A DNA stretch of 5,911 nucleotides from Bacillota bacterium (GTDB lineage: Bacteria > Bacillota > Clostridia > Tissierellales > Sedimentibacteraceae): NCBI GenBank assembly GCA_029239575.1, contig JARBUP010000186.1, positions 1-5,911 of the forward strand. Direction: 5' to 3'. The notes below the pieces were generated by a model. The model made no database searches and was not told where the DNA came from. It worked only from the letters and a program-made list of their open reading frames with translations. The translations under genes were made by a program, and so were the position numbers. Within the stretch, counting starts at the first letter, position 1. The number at the start of each line of letters is the position of its first letter. Shown in pieces: positions 1 to 4,098 of this stretch.

Positions 1-1
1 A

Positions 2-358
2 TATGATAAGAAAGGTAGAACTGTTCAGATAACAATTAAATACTCTAATTTTAAAAGTATAACAAGACAGATGTCCATACCTGAGACTTGCTCAGTAAAA
101 GAAATTTATAATGCAGGTATAAACCTGCTTAAGAAAAATTGGAATAAAGAACCTATTAGGCTTATAGGTATAAGTCTTAGTGGATTTAATAATAAATATG
201 AATCTGAACAAATTTCACTTTTTGAACTGCCTAAAATAAACGAAGAAAAAAGTGACAAAGACAAAATAAACAAAGTAGAAACTGCGATCCTTAATATACG
301 ACAAAAATATGGTACATCAATAATAAAACCTGGGATAATTATTAATAAAGATAATTAA
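2..358 (+). CDS. dinB: DNA polymerase IV (DinB, Y-family), C-terminal part only
   Basis: The reading frame is open from the window edge (first full codon at base 2) to TAA at 356-358, giving 118 residues of a gene that begins upstream. The fragment opens with the last strands of the little-finger DNA-binding domain (KGRTVQITIKYSNFKSITRQ), typical of DinB/Pol IV, the error-prone polymerase that bypasses DNA lesions. Near residue 70 is QISLF, a match to the pentapeptide by which Y-family polymerases bind the beta sliding clamp. It is followed by a charged linker and a segment containing ATLNIRQKYG-like sequence (here AILNIRQKYG), a tail often seen in Firmicute DinB proteins. The polymerase catalytic domain lies outside the window. 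An internal ATG at base 71 is not a real start, because homology continues upstream of it. No strong terminator was found after the stop. The identification rests on family recognition and is fairly secure. Confidence 0.87.
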   Translation, partial: YDKKGRTVQITIKYSNFKSITRQMSIPETCSVKEIYNAGINLLKKNWNKEPIRLIGISLSGFNNKYESEQISLFELPKINEEKSDKDKINKVETAILNIRQKYGTSIIKPGIIINKDN

Positions 359-435
359 AAATAATTGATTTTTAAACGAAACTTAAAAGCTTAAAAATTA
401 TTAAAAAAATAGTACACTTTATTAAAATAAAGTTA

Positions 436-441
436 TATAAT
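436..441 (+). promoter_or_regulatory. Candidate -10 box for the TRIC-family gene
   Basis: A perfect TATAAT lies 37 bases before the start codon at 478. The base run 17 bp upstream (TACACT, 413-418) is only a poor -35 match, with 3 of 6 bases. The box is well placed for a transcript covering the membrane-protein gene. In such AT-rich DNA a TATAAT can occur by chance, so confidence is moderate. Confidence 0.4.
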
Positions 442-477
442 ATGAACCGACATTAAAAATAAAGGACGAACTACAAA

Positions 478-1104
478 ATGATTTTACTTAATTCTTTTGA
501 AATAATTGGGACAATTGCCTTTGCTATTTCAGGCGCCTTAGCTGCAATTGAAAAAAAGCTTGATTTGTTTGGGATTATATTTTTAGCTATTACAACATCT
601 GTGGGTGGCGGCATATTTAGAGATATTATTATGGGAAATACACCTCCAACAGCATTTATTGATCCATCAGCTTGCATGATTAGTATTATAACTGCACTTA
701 TAGTGTTTTTCTTTTATGAAATTATAAATAAGCTTGAAAATATAATAGTAGTATCAGATGCCCTTGGGCTTGGGGTTTTTACAGTAATAGGTTGCAGAAC
801 TGCGGTTTTACACGGTGCTAATAACGCATTTATGGTAATTGCAATGGGTTTAATAACGGGAGTAGGCGGTGGAATGTTAAGAGATGTTTTTGCTAAAAAT
901 ATTCCTACTGTTCTTAAAAAAGAAATTTATGCGTTGGCATCTATAATAGGCGGCTTGGTTTATTATTATACACATAGTTATTTTTCTGATATTATATCTT
1001 TGTTCATTTGTTGTGCAATTATATTTTTAATAAGAATTTTATCAGTAATTTATAATGTAAATCTTCCAGTACCAAAATTTAATACAAATAATAATTCAGT
1101 GTAG
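478..1104 (+). CDS. TRIC/UPF0126 family seven-helix membrane protein
   Basis: This 208-residue integral membrane protein has two homologous halves, each with the family signature: GGGIFRD at residues 43-49 and GGGMLRD at 130-136. Hydrophobic stretches at about 4-24, 31-43, 64-80, 90-106, 115-130, 149-165 and 170-190 fit the seven-helix fold known for prokaryotic TRIC proteins. Some archaeal and bacterial members are trimeric potassium-permeable channels, and the E. coli relative YicG is annotated as a glycine transporter, so the substrate here cannot be settled from sequence. The ATG at 478 is preceded by AAAGGA (461-466), 11 bases away, a slightly long but acceptable spacing. The next gene starts 111 bases downstream and appears to have its own promoter. 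Length is normal for the family and no defect is visible. Confidence 0.88.
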   Translation: MILLNSFEIIGTIAFAISGALAAIEKKLDLFGIIFLAITTSVGGGIFRDIIMGNTPPTAFIDPSACMISIITALIVFFFYEIINKLENIIVVSDALGLGVFTVIGCRTAVLHGANNAFMVIAMGLITGVGGGMLRDVFAKNIPTVLKKEIYALASIIGGLVYYYTHSYFSDIISLFICCAIIFLIRILSVIYNVNLPVPKFNTNNNSV

Positions 1105-1173
1105 TAAATATAGTGAACATTTTTTATAAAACAAAATATTTTTCGAATTTAGAACCTAAATACTTAAATCTCG

Positions 1174-1179
1174 TATAAT
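1174..1179 (+). promoter_or_regulatory. Candidate -10 box for the small gene at 1216
   Basis: A perfect TATAAT sits 36 bases before the small gene's start. The -35 is weak (TAGAAC at 1150-1155, 18-bp spacer). The same bases (CGTATAATA, with AACC at 1153-1156) also partly resemble a sigma-K promoter, but that match is incomplete. A sigma-A type reading is simpler. Confidence 0.35.
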
Positions 1180-1215
1180 AAAAGTAAAAAGTAGTAAATA
1201 AAAGGAGATTGCAAA

Positions 1216-1362
1216 ATGAGTATTGATGAAATGGTTGATGAATTAGAAAAATATTTAGAGGAAGCTGGATTTGAAAATGTTAAGGAGAAATATTTAAAAA
1301 GTAAAAGTGATGAAGAAATAAAAATTCTTTATGAAGCATCATTTAACGGTAAATTATATTGA
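1216..1362 (+). CDS. Small acidic hypothetical protein, 48 residues
   Basis: This short open frame runs from ATG at 1216 to TGA at 1360-1362. It has an excellent ribosome binding site, AAAGGAG at 1201-1207, eight bases before the start, and a TATAAT box 36 bases upstream. The protein begins MSIDEMVDELEKYLEEAG and continues with a second helix-prone half ending in NGKLY. It is rich in Glu and Lys and has no cysteine, signal peptide or membrane segment, so a small cytosolic two-helix protein is likely. The heptad-like spacing of M6, L10, Y13 and L14 would suit an amphipathic helix. I do not recognise the family. It lies 111 bases after the TRIC-family gene and ends before a two-way terminator, so it may be transcribed alone or with that gene. 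Start signals and codon use support a real gene; the function is unknown. Confidence 0.68.
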   Translation: MSIDEMVDELEKYLEEAGFENVKEKYLKSKSDEEIKILYEASFNGKLY

Positions 1363-1436
1363 TTTAATACATAAATATTTAGAATTTAATTTTTGTCATA
1401 CCGTAATTAAAATGCGCCATATATTGTTAAGAAAAT

Positions 1437-1475
1437 AAAATGCAAAGTAAGTATAATAAACTTATTTTGCATTTT
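1437..1475. terminator. Bidirectional terminator between small gene and ohrR
   Basis: The arms at 1437-1452 and 1460-1475 form a 16-bp stem with one G-U pair around the seven-base loop ATAATAA. T-rich sequence follows on both strands (ATTTATTT on plus; TTTTATTTTC on minus, overlapping the outer A-T pairs). It lies 75 bases after the small gene's stop and 6 bases beyond the ohrR stop, the position expected for a shared terminator of convergent genes. Confidence 0.78.
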
Positions 1476-1481
1476 ATTTAT

Positions 1482-1952
1482 TTAAAATGTTTCCATTAAG
1501 CGGTGTAATGAATTTAATAAATCTATTCCTGATGAAAAATTTTCATTGTCCTTAAAAATAGAGCATATAAGCTCATTAGGAACAGAAAGTGCTTTTTCTT
1601 TCAATTCCATTCCTTCTTTAGTAAGAGAAATATTTACATTTCTTTCATCTGTAACACAACGAGTACGAGTTACAAGATTTGCAGCTTCGAGTTTCTTTAA
1701 TATAGGTGTAAGTGTTCCAGAGTCAAGGTAAAGCTTTTTTCCTAAATCTTTAACATTTATATTATCTTCTTCCCATAAAGCTAAAAGTGTTATATAGCTG
1801 GTATAAGTTAAACCAAGAGGATCAAGTAGTGGTTTATACTTTTTAATTATTTCTTTAGAGCATACATATAGCGAAAAGCAAAGTTGATTATCTAATTTTA
1901 AGAAATCATCTTTATTTACAGTATCATTAATATTTTCAATATTATCATGCAT
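1482..1952 (-). CDS. ohrR: OhrR-type MarR-family organic peroxide sensor and repressor
   Basis: This 156-residue winged-helix repressor belongs to the OhrR branch of MarR. The N-terminal LDNQLCFSLY carries the peroxide-sensing cysteine, C25. Y29, Y39 and Y50 fall at the spacing of Tyr19, Tyr29 and Tyr40 around Cys15 in Bacillus subtilis OhrR. The winged-helix region follows with LYLDSGTLTPILKKLE (74-89, recognition helix) and a wing ending in DERN (102-105). C130 sits where the second, disulfide-forming cysteine (Cys127 against Cys22) lies in Xanthomonas OhrR, suggesting a two-cysteine sensor. C31 and C99 are additional. The ATG at 1952 has AAGGAG (plus-strand 1961-1966) eight bases upstream. 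The gene is divergent from the peroxidase gene at 2168. Operator-like sequences overlap both promoters, so it probably represses itself and the peroxidase until oxidised. Reduced OhrR binding DNA and oxidised OhrR releasing it is family knowledge. Confidence 0.9.
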   Translation of the reverse strand: MHDNIENINDTVNKDDFLKLDNQLCFSLYVCSKEIIKKYKPLLDPLGLTYTSYITLLALWEEDNINVKDLGKKLYLDSGTLTPILKKLEAANLVTRTRCVTDERNVNISLTKEGMELKEKALSVPNELICSIFKDNENFSSGIDLLNSLHRLMETF

Positions 1953-1975
1953 AATTTTTTCTCCTTAATGTTGTT

Positions 1976-1990
1976 GCAATTTAATAGTAC
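1976..1990. promoter_or_regulatory. OhrR operator candidate O1, over the ohrR -10 box
   Basis: GCAATTTAATAGTAC matches the sequence at 2067-2081 at 13 of 15 positions and shares its AATT core with the large palindrome at 2031-2058. It covers the predicted ohrR -10 box, so bound repressor would block ohrR transcription. The OhrR assignment is inferred from position and from resemblance to the AATT-rich operators known for B. subtilis OhrR. Confidence 0.5.
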
Positions 1991-2012
1991 AAAATTAATT
2001 ATGAAAAGTCAA
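1984..2012 (-). promoter_or_regulatory. ohrR promoter (TTGACT-17-TACTAT)
   Basis: On the minus strand TTGACT (2012-2007) is followed after 17 bp by TACTAT (1989-1984), a good sigma-A promoter. It would start transcription near 1977, about 25 bases before the ohrR start codon. Its -35 box is nine bases from the -35 box of the divergent gpx promoter. Confidence 0.6.
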
Positions 2013-2021
2013 ATATTTATA

Positions 2022-2050
2022 TTGACATATTTAATTAAATTGTGTACAAT
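2022..2050 (+). promoter_or_regulatory. gpx promoter (TTGACA-17-TACAAT)
   Basis: A consensus TTGACA (2022-2027) and a TACAAT (2045-2050) are separated by the ideal 17 bp. The predicted start near 2057 would leave an untranslated leader of about 110 bases. The -10 box lies inside the 28-bp palindrome at 2031-2058, which argues for repression by a bound protein, probably OhrR. Confidence 0.72.
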
Positions 2051-2058
2051 TTAATTAA
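2031..2058. promoter_or_regulatory. OhrR operator candidate O2, 28-bp palindrome over the gpx -10
   Basis: Arms TTAATTAAATTGT (2031-2043) and ACAATTTAATTAA (2046-2058) are perfect inverted repeats around a two-base centre. The element covers the spacer, -10 box and probable start site of the gpx promoter. ACAATT and AATTGT half-sites are those known for B. subtilis OhrR operators. It is the longest symmetric element in the intergenic region and the best candidate for the main operator. Confidence 0.7.
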
Positions 2059-2066
2059 GATTGAAC

Positions 2067-2081
2067 GCAATTAAATAGTGC
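2067..2081. promoter_or_regulatory. OhrR operator candidate O3, early gpx leader
   Basis: GCAATTAAATAGTGC is an imperfect palindrome, 13 of 15 identical to O1. Its AATTAAATAGTG differs by one base in 12 from AATTAAATTGTG at 2033-2044. It lies about 10 bases after the predicted gpx start site and could help block transcription. Confidence 0.42.
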
Positions 2082-2139
2082 TTAATGTAAAAACATAAGA
2101 GTTATAAGCTTAAATATTTAAGATAAGGGCAAAATAAGC

Positions 2140-2155
2140 CGAAAATAAATTTTCG
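2140..2155 (+). promoter_or_regulatory. Small hairpin abutting the gpx ribosome binding site
   Basis: CGAAAAT (2140-2146) and ATTTTCG (2149-2155) are perfectly complementary. In RNA they would form a 6-bp stem with a TAAA loop that ends exactly where AGGAGG (2156-2161) begins. The stem leaves the ribosome binding site free. It might protect the mRNA 5' region or hold the site open. It matches no riboswitch that I recognise. Confidence 0.35.
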
Positions 2156-2167
2156 AGGAGGATAATC

Positions 2168-2698
2168 ATGAAAATATATGATTATAGTGTTAAAAAAGTA
2201 GATGGAAGTGAAGTATCGTTAAAAAATTATGAGGGAAAAGTATTATTGATTGTAAATACTGCAACAGGATGTGGTTTTACACCTCAATATGATGGATTGG
2301 AAAAACTTTATTCAGATTATAAGAATAAAGGTTTTGAAATATTAGATTTTCCTTGCAATCAATTTTTAAATCAAGCACCAGGATCAAATGAAGAAATAGT
2401 AAGCTTTTGCAAGTTAAGATTTGGAACGGAATTTGAAACTTTTGCAAAAATAGATGTAAATGGTGAAAATGAAGATCCTCTTTATACATTATTAAAAGAA
2501 GAGGCACCTAAAGATACTGACAATGGAAAGATGTCAGACTTGCTTATGAAACTTAAAGGAATTTTCTCAACAGAAAAGAATGAAATAAAATGGAACTTTA
2601 CAAAATTCTTGATTGGAAGAGATGGAAATATTGTTGCAAGATTTGCTCCTACTGTAACTCCTGAAGAAATAGAGCAACATATTGTAAAACTACTATAA
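2168..2698 (+). CDS. gpx: Glutathione peroxidase-family thiol peroxidase (cysteine type)
   Basis: This 176-residue protein has the thioredoxin-fold peroxidase pattern. The peroxidatic cysteine is C35 in NTATGCGFTPQY, encoded by TGT rather than a selenocysteine TGA. The rest of the catalytic tetrad is Q69, W142 and N143 (KWNF). C63 lies in the FPCNQF motif, and C81 aligns with the resolving cysteine of yeast Gpx3, so it probably reduces peroxides using thioredoxin rather than glutathione. Residues about 113-139 are an extra loop compared with the shortest bacterial members (near 160 residues), a length variant also seen in other family members. No signal peptide is present, so it is cytosolic. 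ATG at 2168 has a strong AGGAGG (2156-2161) six bases upstream. Divergent ohrR and the palindrome over its promoter suggest induction by organic peroxide. A terminator follows at 2790. Confidence 0.92.
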   Translation: MKIYDYSVKKVDGSEVSLKNYEGKVLLIVNTATGCGFTPQYDGLEKLYSDYKNKGFEILDFPCNQFLNQAPGSNEEIVSFCKLRFGTEFETFAKIDVNGENEDPLYTLLKEEAPKDTDNGKMSDLLMKLKGIFSTEKNEIKWNFTKFLIGRDGNIVARFAPTVTPEEIEQHIVKLL

Positions 2699-2789
2699 AA
2701 TTAATGAATCGTATTTCATAATAAAATATGTAAAGCATGATTTACTGGGAAATAATCAAATTCTGACAAAATAATATAAAATAATAAAG

Positions 2790-2826
2790 AAGAGCATTCA
2801 AGTCAATTAACTTGGATGCTCTTTTT
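2790..2826 (+). terminator. Rho-independent terminator of gpx
   Basis: Arms 2790-2803 and 2810-2823 pair over 14 bp with one G-U, around the loop CAATTA. The T run starts inside the 3' arm and continues to 2826. It lies 92 bases after the gpx stop, with nothing gene-like in between. The A-rich bases before the stem and T run after it are typical of an intrinsic terminator. Confidence 0.82.
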
Positions 2827-2831
2827 ATAAA

Positions 2832-2874
2832 AAGATAAAATTAATGAATATTTTAAATTATCTCATTTTATCTT
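2832..2874. repeat. 9-bp inverted repeat with 25-base spacer
   Basis: AAGATAAAA (2832-2840) and TTTTATCTT (2866-2874) are perfect inverted copies. A T run follows at 2878-2883. It could be a weak second hairpin before the serine acetyltransferase promoter, but the loop is long and the stem has only one C-G pair per arm, so chance is possible in this AT-rich DNA. Confidence 0.25.
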
Positions 2875-2894
2875 GTGTTTTTTAAACTATCATT

Positions 2895-2923
2895 TTGACA
2901 AAACGGCATAATTATATTATTAT
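2895..2923 (+). promoter_or_regulatory. Serine acetyltransferase promoter (TTGACA-17-TATTAT)
   Basis: Consensus TTGACA (2895-2900) is followed after exactly 17 bp by TATTAT (2918-2923, five of six). The start would lie near 2930, leaving a leader of about 54 bases, too short for a T-box or an S-box riboswitch. Confidence 0.72.
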
Positions 2924-2940
2924 TGTTATAAATAATATAA
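2912..2940. repeat. 10-bp inverted repeat across the -10 box and start site
   Basis: TTATATTATT (2912-2921) and AATAATATAA (2931-2940) are perfect inverted copies separated by nine bases. They cover the -10 box and probable start site of the promoter above. This is a possible operator for a cysteine-pathway repressor, although all-A/T repeats arise easily by chance here. Confidence 0.35.
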
Positions 2941-2983
2941 ATTAACTTGGAATTATTTAATACATATTGAAAGGGAGTTTAAA

Positions 2984-3889
2984 ATGGAATTTAATAATAA
3001 AGAAACTATACAGAATACAGTAACAAAAATAGTTGAAAATTATAACTCTGAAAATTTATTTGCAAGTAGGGAAAAAAATCATCTTCCAAACAAAGAAGTT
3101 ATAATTCAAATAATTAAAGGAATTAGGCGAGTGATGTTTCCTGGATATTTTAGTGAGGAATATACAAATAGATGCGTTTTAGAATATTTTGTTGGGGACA
3201 CTTTGACAAATGTTTATGATAAAATGATGATACAAATTAAAACTGCATTTTTAAATAAAAATGACAATAATTTAAGTGAAGAACAAATTACTCAAATGTC
3301 TTATGATATTTGTAATAGGTTTTTTGAAAAACTTCCATCTATACAGCAAATGCTTATAAAAGATGTACAGGCAGCTTTTGATGGAGATCCTGCAGCAAAA
3401 AGTAAGGAAGAAATAATTTTTTCATACCCTGGATTATTGGCTATATATGTATATCGTATTGCTCATGAATTTTATAAAGAAAAAGTGCCTTTTATTCCAA
3501 GAATAATGACTGAATATGCCCACAGCAGAACGGGTATTGATATAAACTCTGGTGCAGTTATAGGTGAATATTTTTTCATCGACCATGGAACTGGTGTAGT
3601 TATAGGTGAAACAACAAACATAGGAAACAATGTAAAACTTTATCAAGGTGTTACTCTTGGAGCTTTGTCAACAAGAAGCGGTCAGCTACTTGCCAATGTA
3701 AAAAGACATCCTACAATTGAAGATAATGTAACAATTTATTCTGGTTCAACTATTTTAGGTGGTGAAACTGTTATAGGTGAAGGTTCAGTTATTGGGGGTA
3801 ATGCATTTATTACAGAATCAATAGCTCCTAATACAAAAGTAAGTGTAAAAACTCCAAAACTAAACTTTTCTGGAAAAAGTGAAAAATAA
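2984..3889 (+). CDS. cysE: Serine O-acetyltransferase, EpsC/CysE type
   Basis: This 301-residue cytosolic enzyme transfers acetyl from acetyl-CoA to L-serine, making O-acetylserine for cysteine synthesis. It has the long alpha-helical N-terminal domain (about 1-175) of EpsC-type members and a left-handed beta-helix of hexapeptide repeats (about 183-290). D136 in GDPA corresponds to E. coli Asp92. D186 fits Asp143, D200-H201 in FFIDHGTG fits Asp157 and catalytic His158, and R241-H242 in KRHP fits Arg192-His193. The usual DIH after TGI reads DIN here (N188), a mild departure at a site not known to be catalytic. ATG at 2984 follows AAGGGAG (2971-2977) by six bases. Promoter and terminator flank it as a single-gene unit, and no O-acetylserine sulfhydrylase is adjacent. 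Whether it works alone or in a cysteine synthase complex cannot be seen. Confidence 0.92.
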   Translation: MEFNNKETIQNTVTKIVENYNSENLFASREKNHLPNKEVIIQIIKGIRRVMFPGYFSEEYTNRCVLEYFVGDTLTNVYDKMMIQIKTAFLNKNDNNLSEEQITQMSYDICNRFFEKLPSIQQMLIKDVQAAFDGDPAAKSKEEIIFSYPGLLAIYVYRIAHEFYKEKVPFIPRIMTEYAHSRTGIDINSGAVIGEYFFIDHGTGVVIGETTNIGNNVKLYQGVTLGALSTRSGQLLANVKRHPTIEDNVTIYSGSTILGGETVIGEGSVIGGNAFITESIAPNTKVSVKTPKLNFSGKSEK

Positions 3890-3916
3890 TATAAAATATT
3901 ATTAAATATAAGAAAG

Positions 3917-3950
3917 ATAAGAGGCTGTCTATTTAAGATAGCCTCTTATT
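3917..3950 (+). terminator. Terminator of the serine acetyltransferase gene
   Basis: Arms 3917-3930 and 3936-3949 form a 14-bp stem with one G-U around loop ATTTA, with a GAGGC/GCCTC core. It starts 27 bases after the stop. The sequence after it is T/A-mixed (TAATTATATATTT) rather than a pure T run, so termination may be less efficient, but stem quality and position favour a terminator. Confidence 0.72.
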
Positions 3951-4022
3951 AATTATATATTTCTTACCATTTCATGTATTTTTTAGTAGCATATATAATA
4001 TTTAATGCATTACTTCAATACA

Positions 4023-4052
4023 ATAAGCAAGATATCTTTAATTGCATATAAT
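4023..4052 (+). promoter_or_regulatory. Weak sigma-E-like promoter candidate for the SleC-like gene
   Basis: CATATAAT (4045-4052) differs by one defined base from the sigma-E -10 pattern CATACANT. An ATA lies upstream (4023-4025), but the 19-bp gap is longer than usual. A mother-cell sporulation promoter would suit a SleC relative. A TATAAT at 3994-3999 with no good -35 is an alternative. The evidence is weak. Confidence 0.22.
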
Positions 4053-4086
4053 TAAGTATATAAAATATATTAAAGATGTGGCTTAT

Positions 4087-4091
4087 GGAGG
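4087..4091 (+). promoter_or_regulatory. Ribosome binding site that fixes the SleC-like start at 4099
   Basis: GGAGG lies seven bases before ATG at 4099. The frame stays open upstream to a TTG at 4042, but that codon has no ribosome binding site, and translation from it would read through GGAGG. The start at 4099 is therefore preferred and shortens the protein from 499 to 480 residues. Confidence 0.85.
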
Positions 4092-4098
4092 TGCTATA

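Noticed and set aside
359..435. Terminator of dinB
   Set aside because: Only short all-A/T inverted repeats occur (for example around AAGCTT at 388-393), without a GC core or clear T run.
471..677. Open frame on the minus strand inside the TRIC-family gene
   Set aside because: It is fully antisense to a well-supported gene, has no ribosome binding site, and its content is a reflection of the other strand.
1546..1731. Plus-strand open frame inside ohrR
   Set aside because: It overlaps the conserved winged-helix coding region of ohrR on the opposite strand and has no start signals.
2270..2272. Possible selenocysteine codon at the peroxidase active site
   Set aside because: The active-site codon is TGT (Cys), and no in-frame TGA is present, so this is a plain cysteine enzyme.
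2277..2507. Minus-strand open frame inside gpx
   Set aside because: It is antisense to the conserved peroxidase motifs and has low-complexity composition without a ribosome binding site.
2832..2883. Second intrinsic terminator before the serine acetyltransferase gene
   Set aside because: The 9-bp arms are separated by 25 bases and are almost all A/T, so the hairpin would be weak. It is kept only as a repeat.
2930..2983. T-box or other riboswitch for cysteine genes
   Set aside because: The predicted leader is about 54 bases with no anti-terminator or T-box motif, too short for such elements.
3434..3646. Minus-strand open frame inside the serine acetyltransferase gene
   Set aside because: It overlaps the catalytic hexapeptide region on the other strand and has no start signals.
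4042..4098. Upstream TTG start that would add 19 residues to the SleC-like protein
   Set aside because: There is no ribosome binding site before TTG 4042, the extension is not family-like, and GGAGG at 4087-4091 is perfectly placed for ATG 4099.
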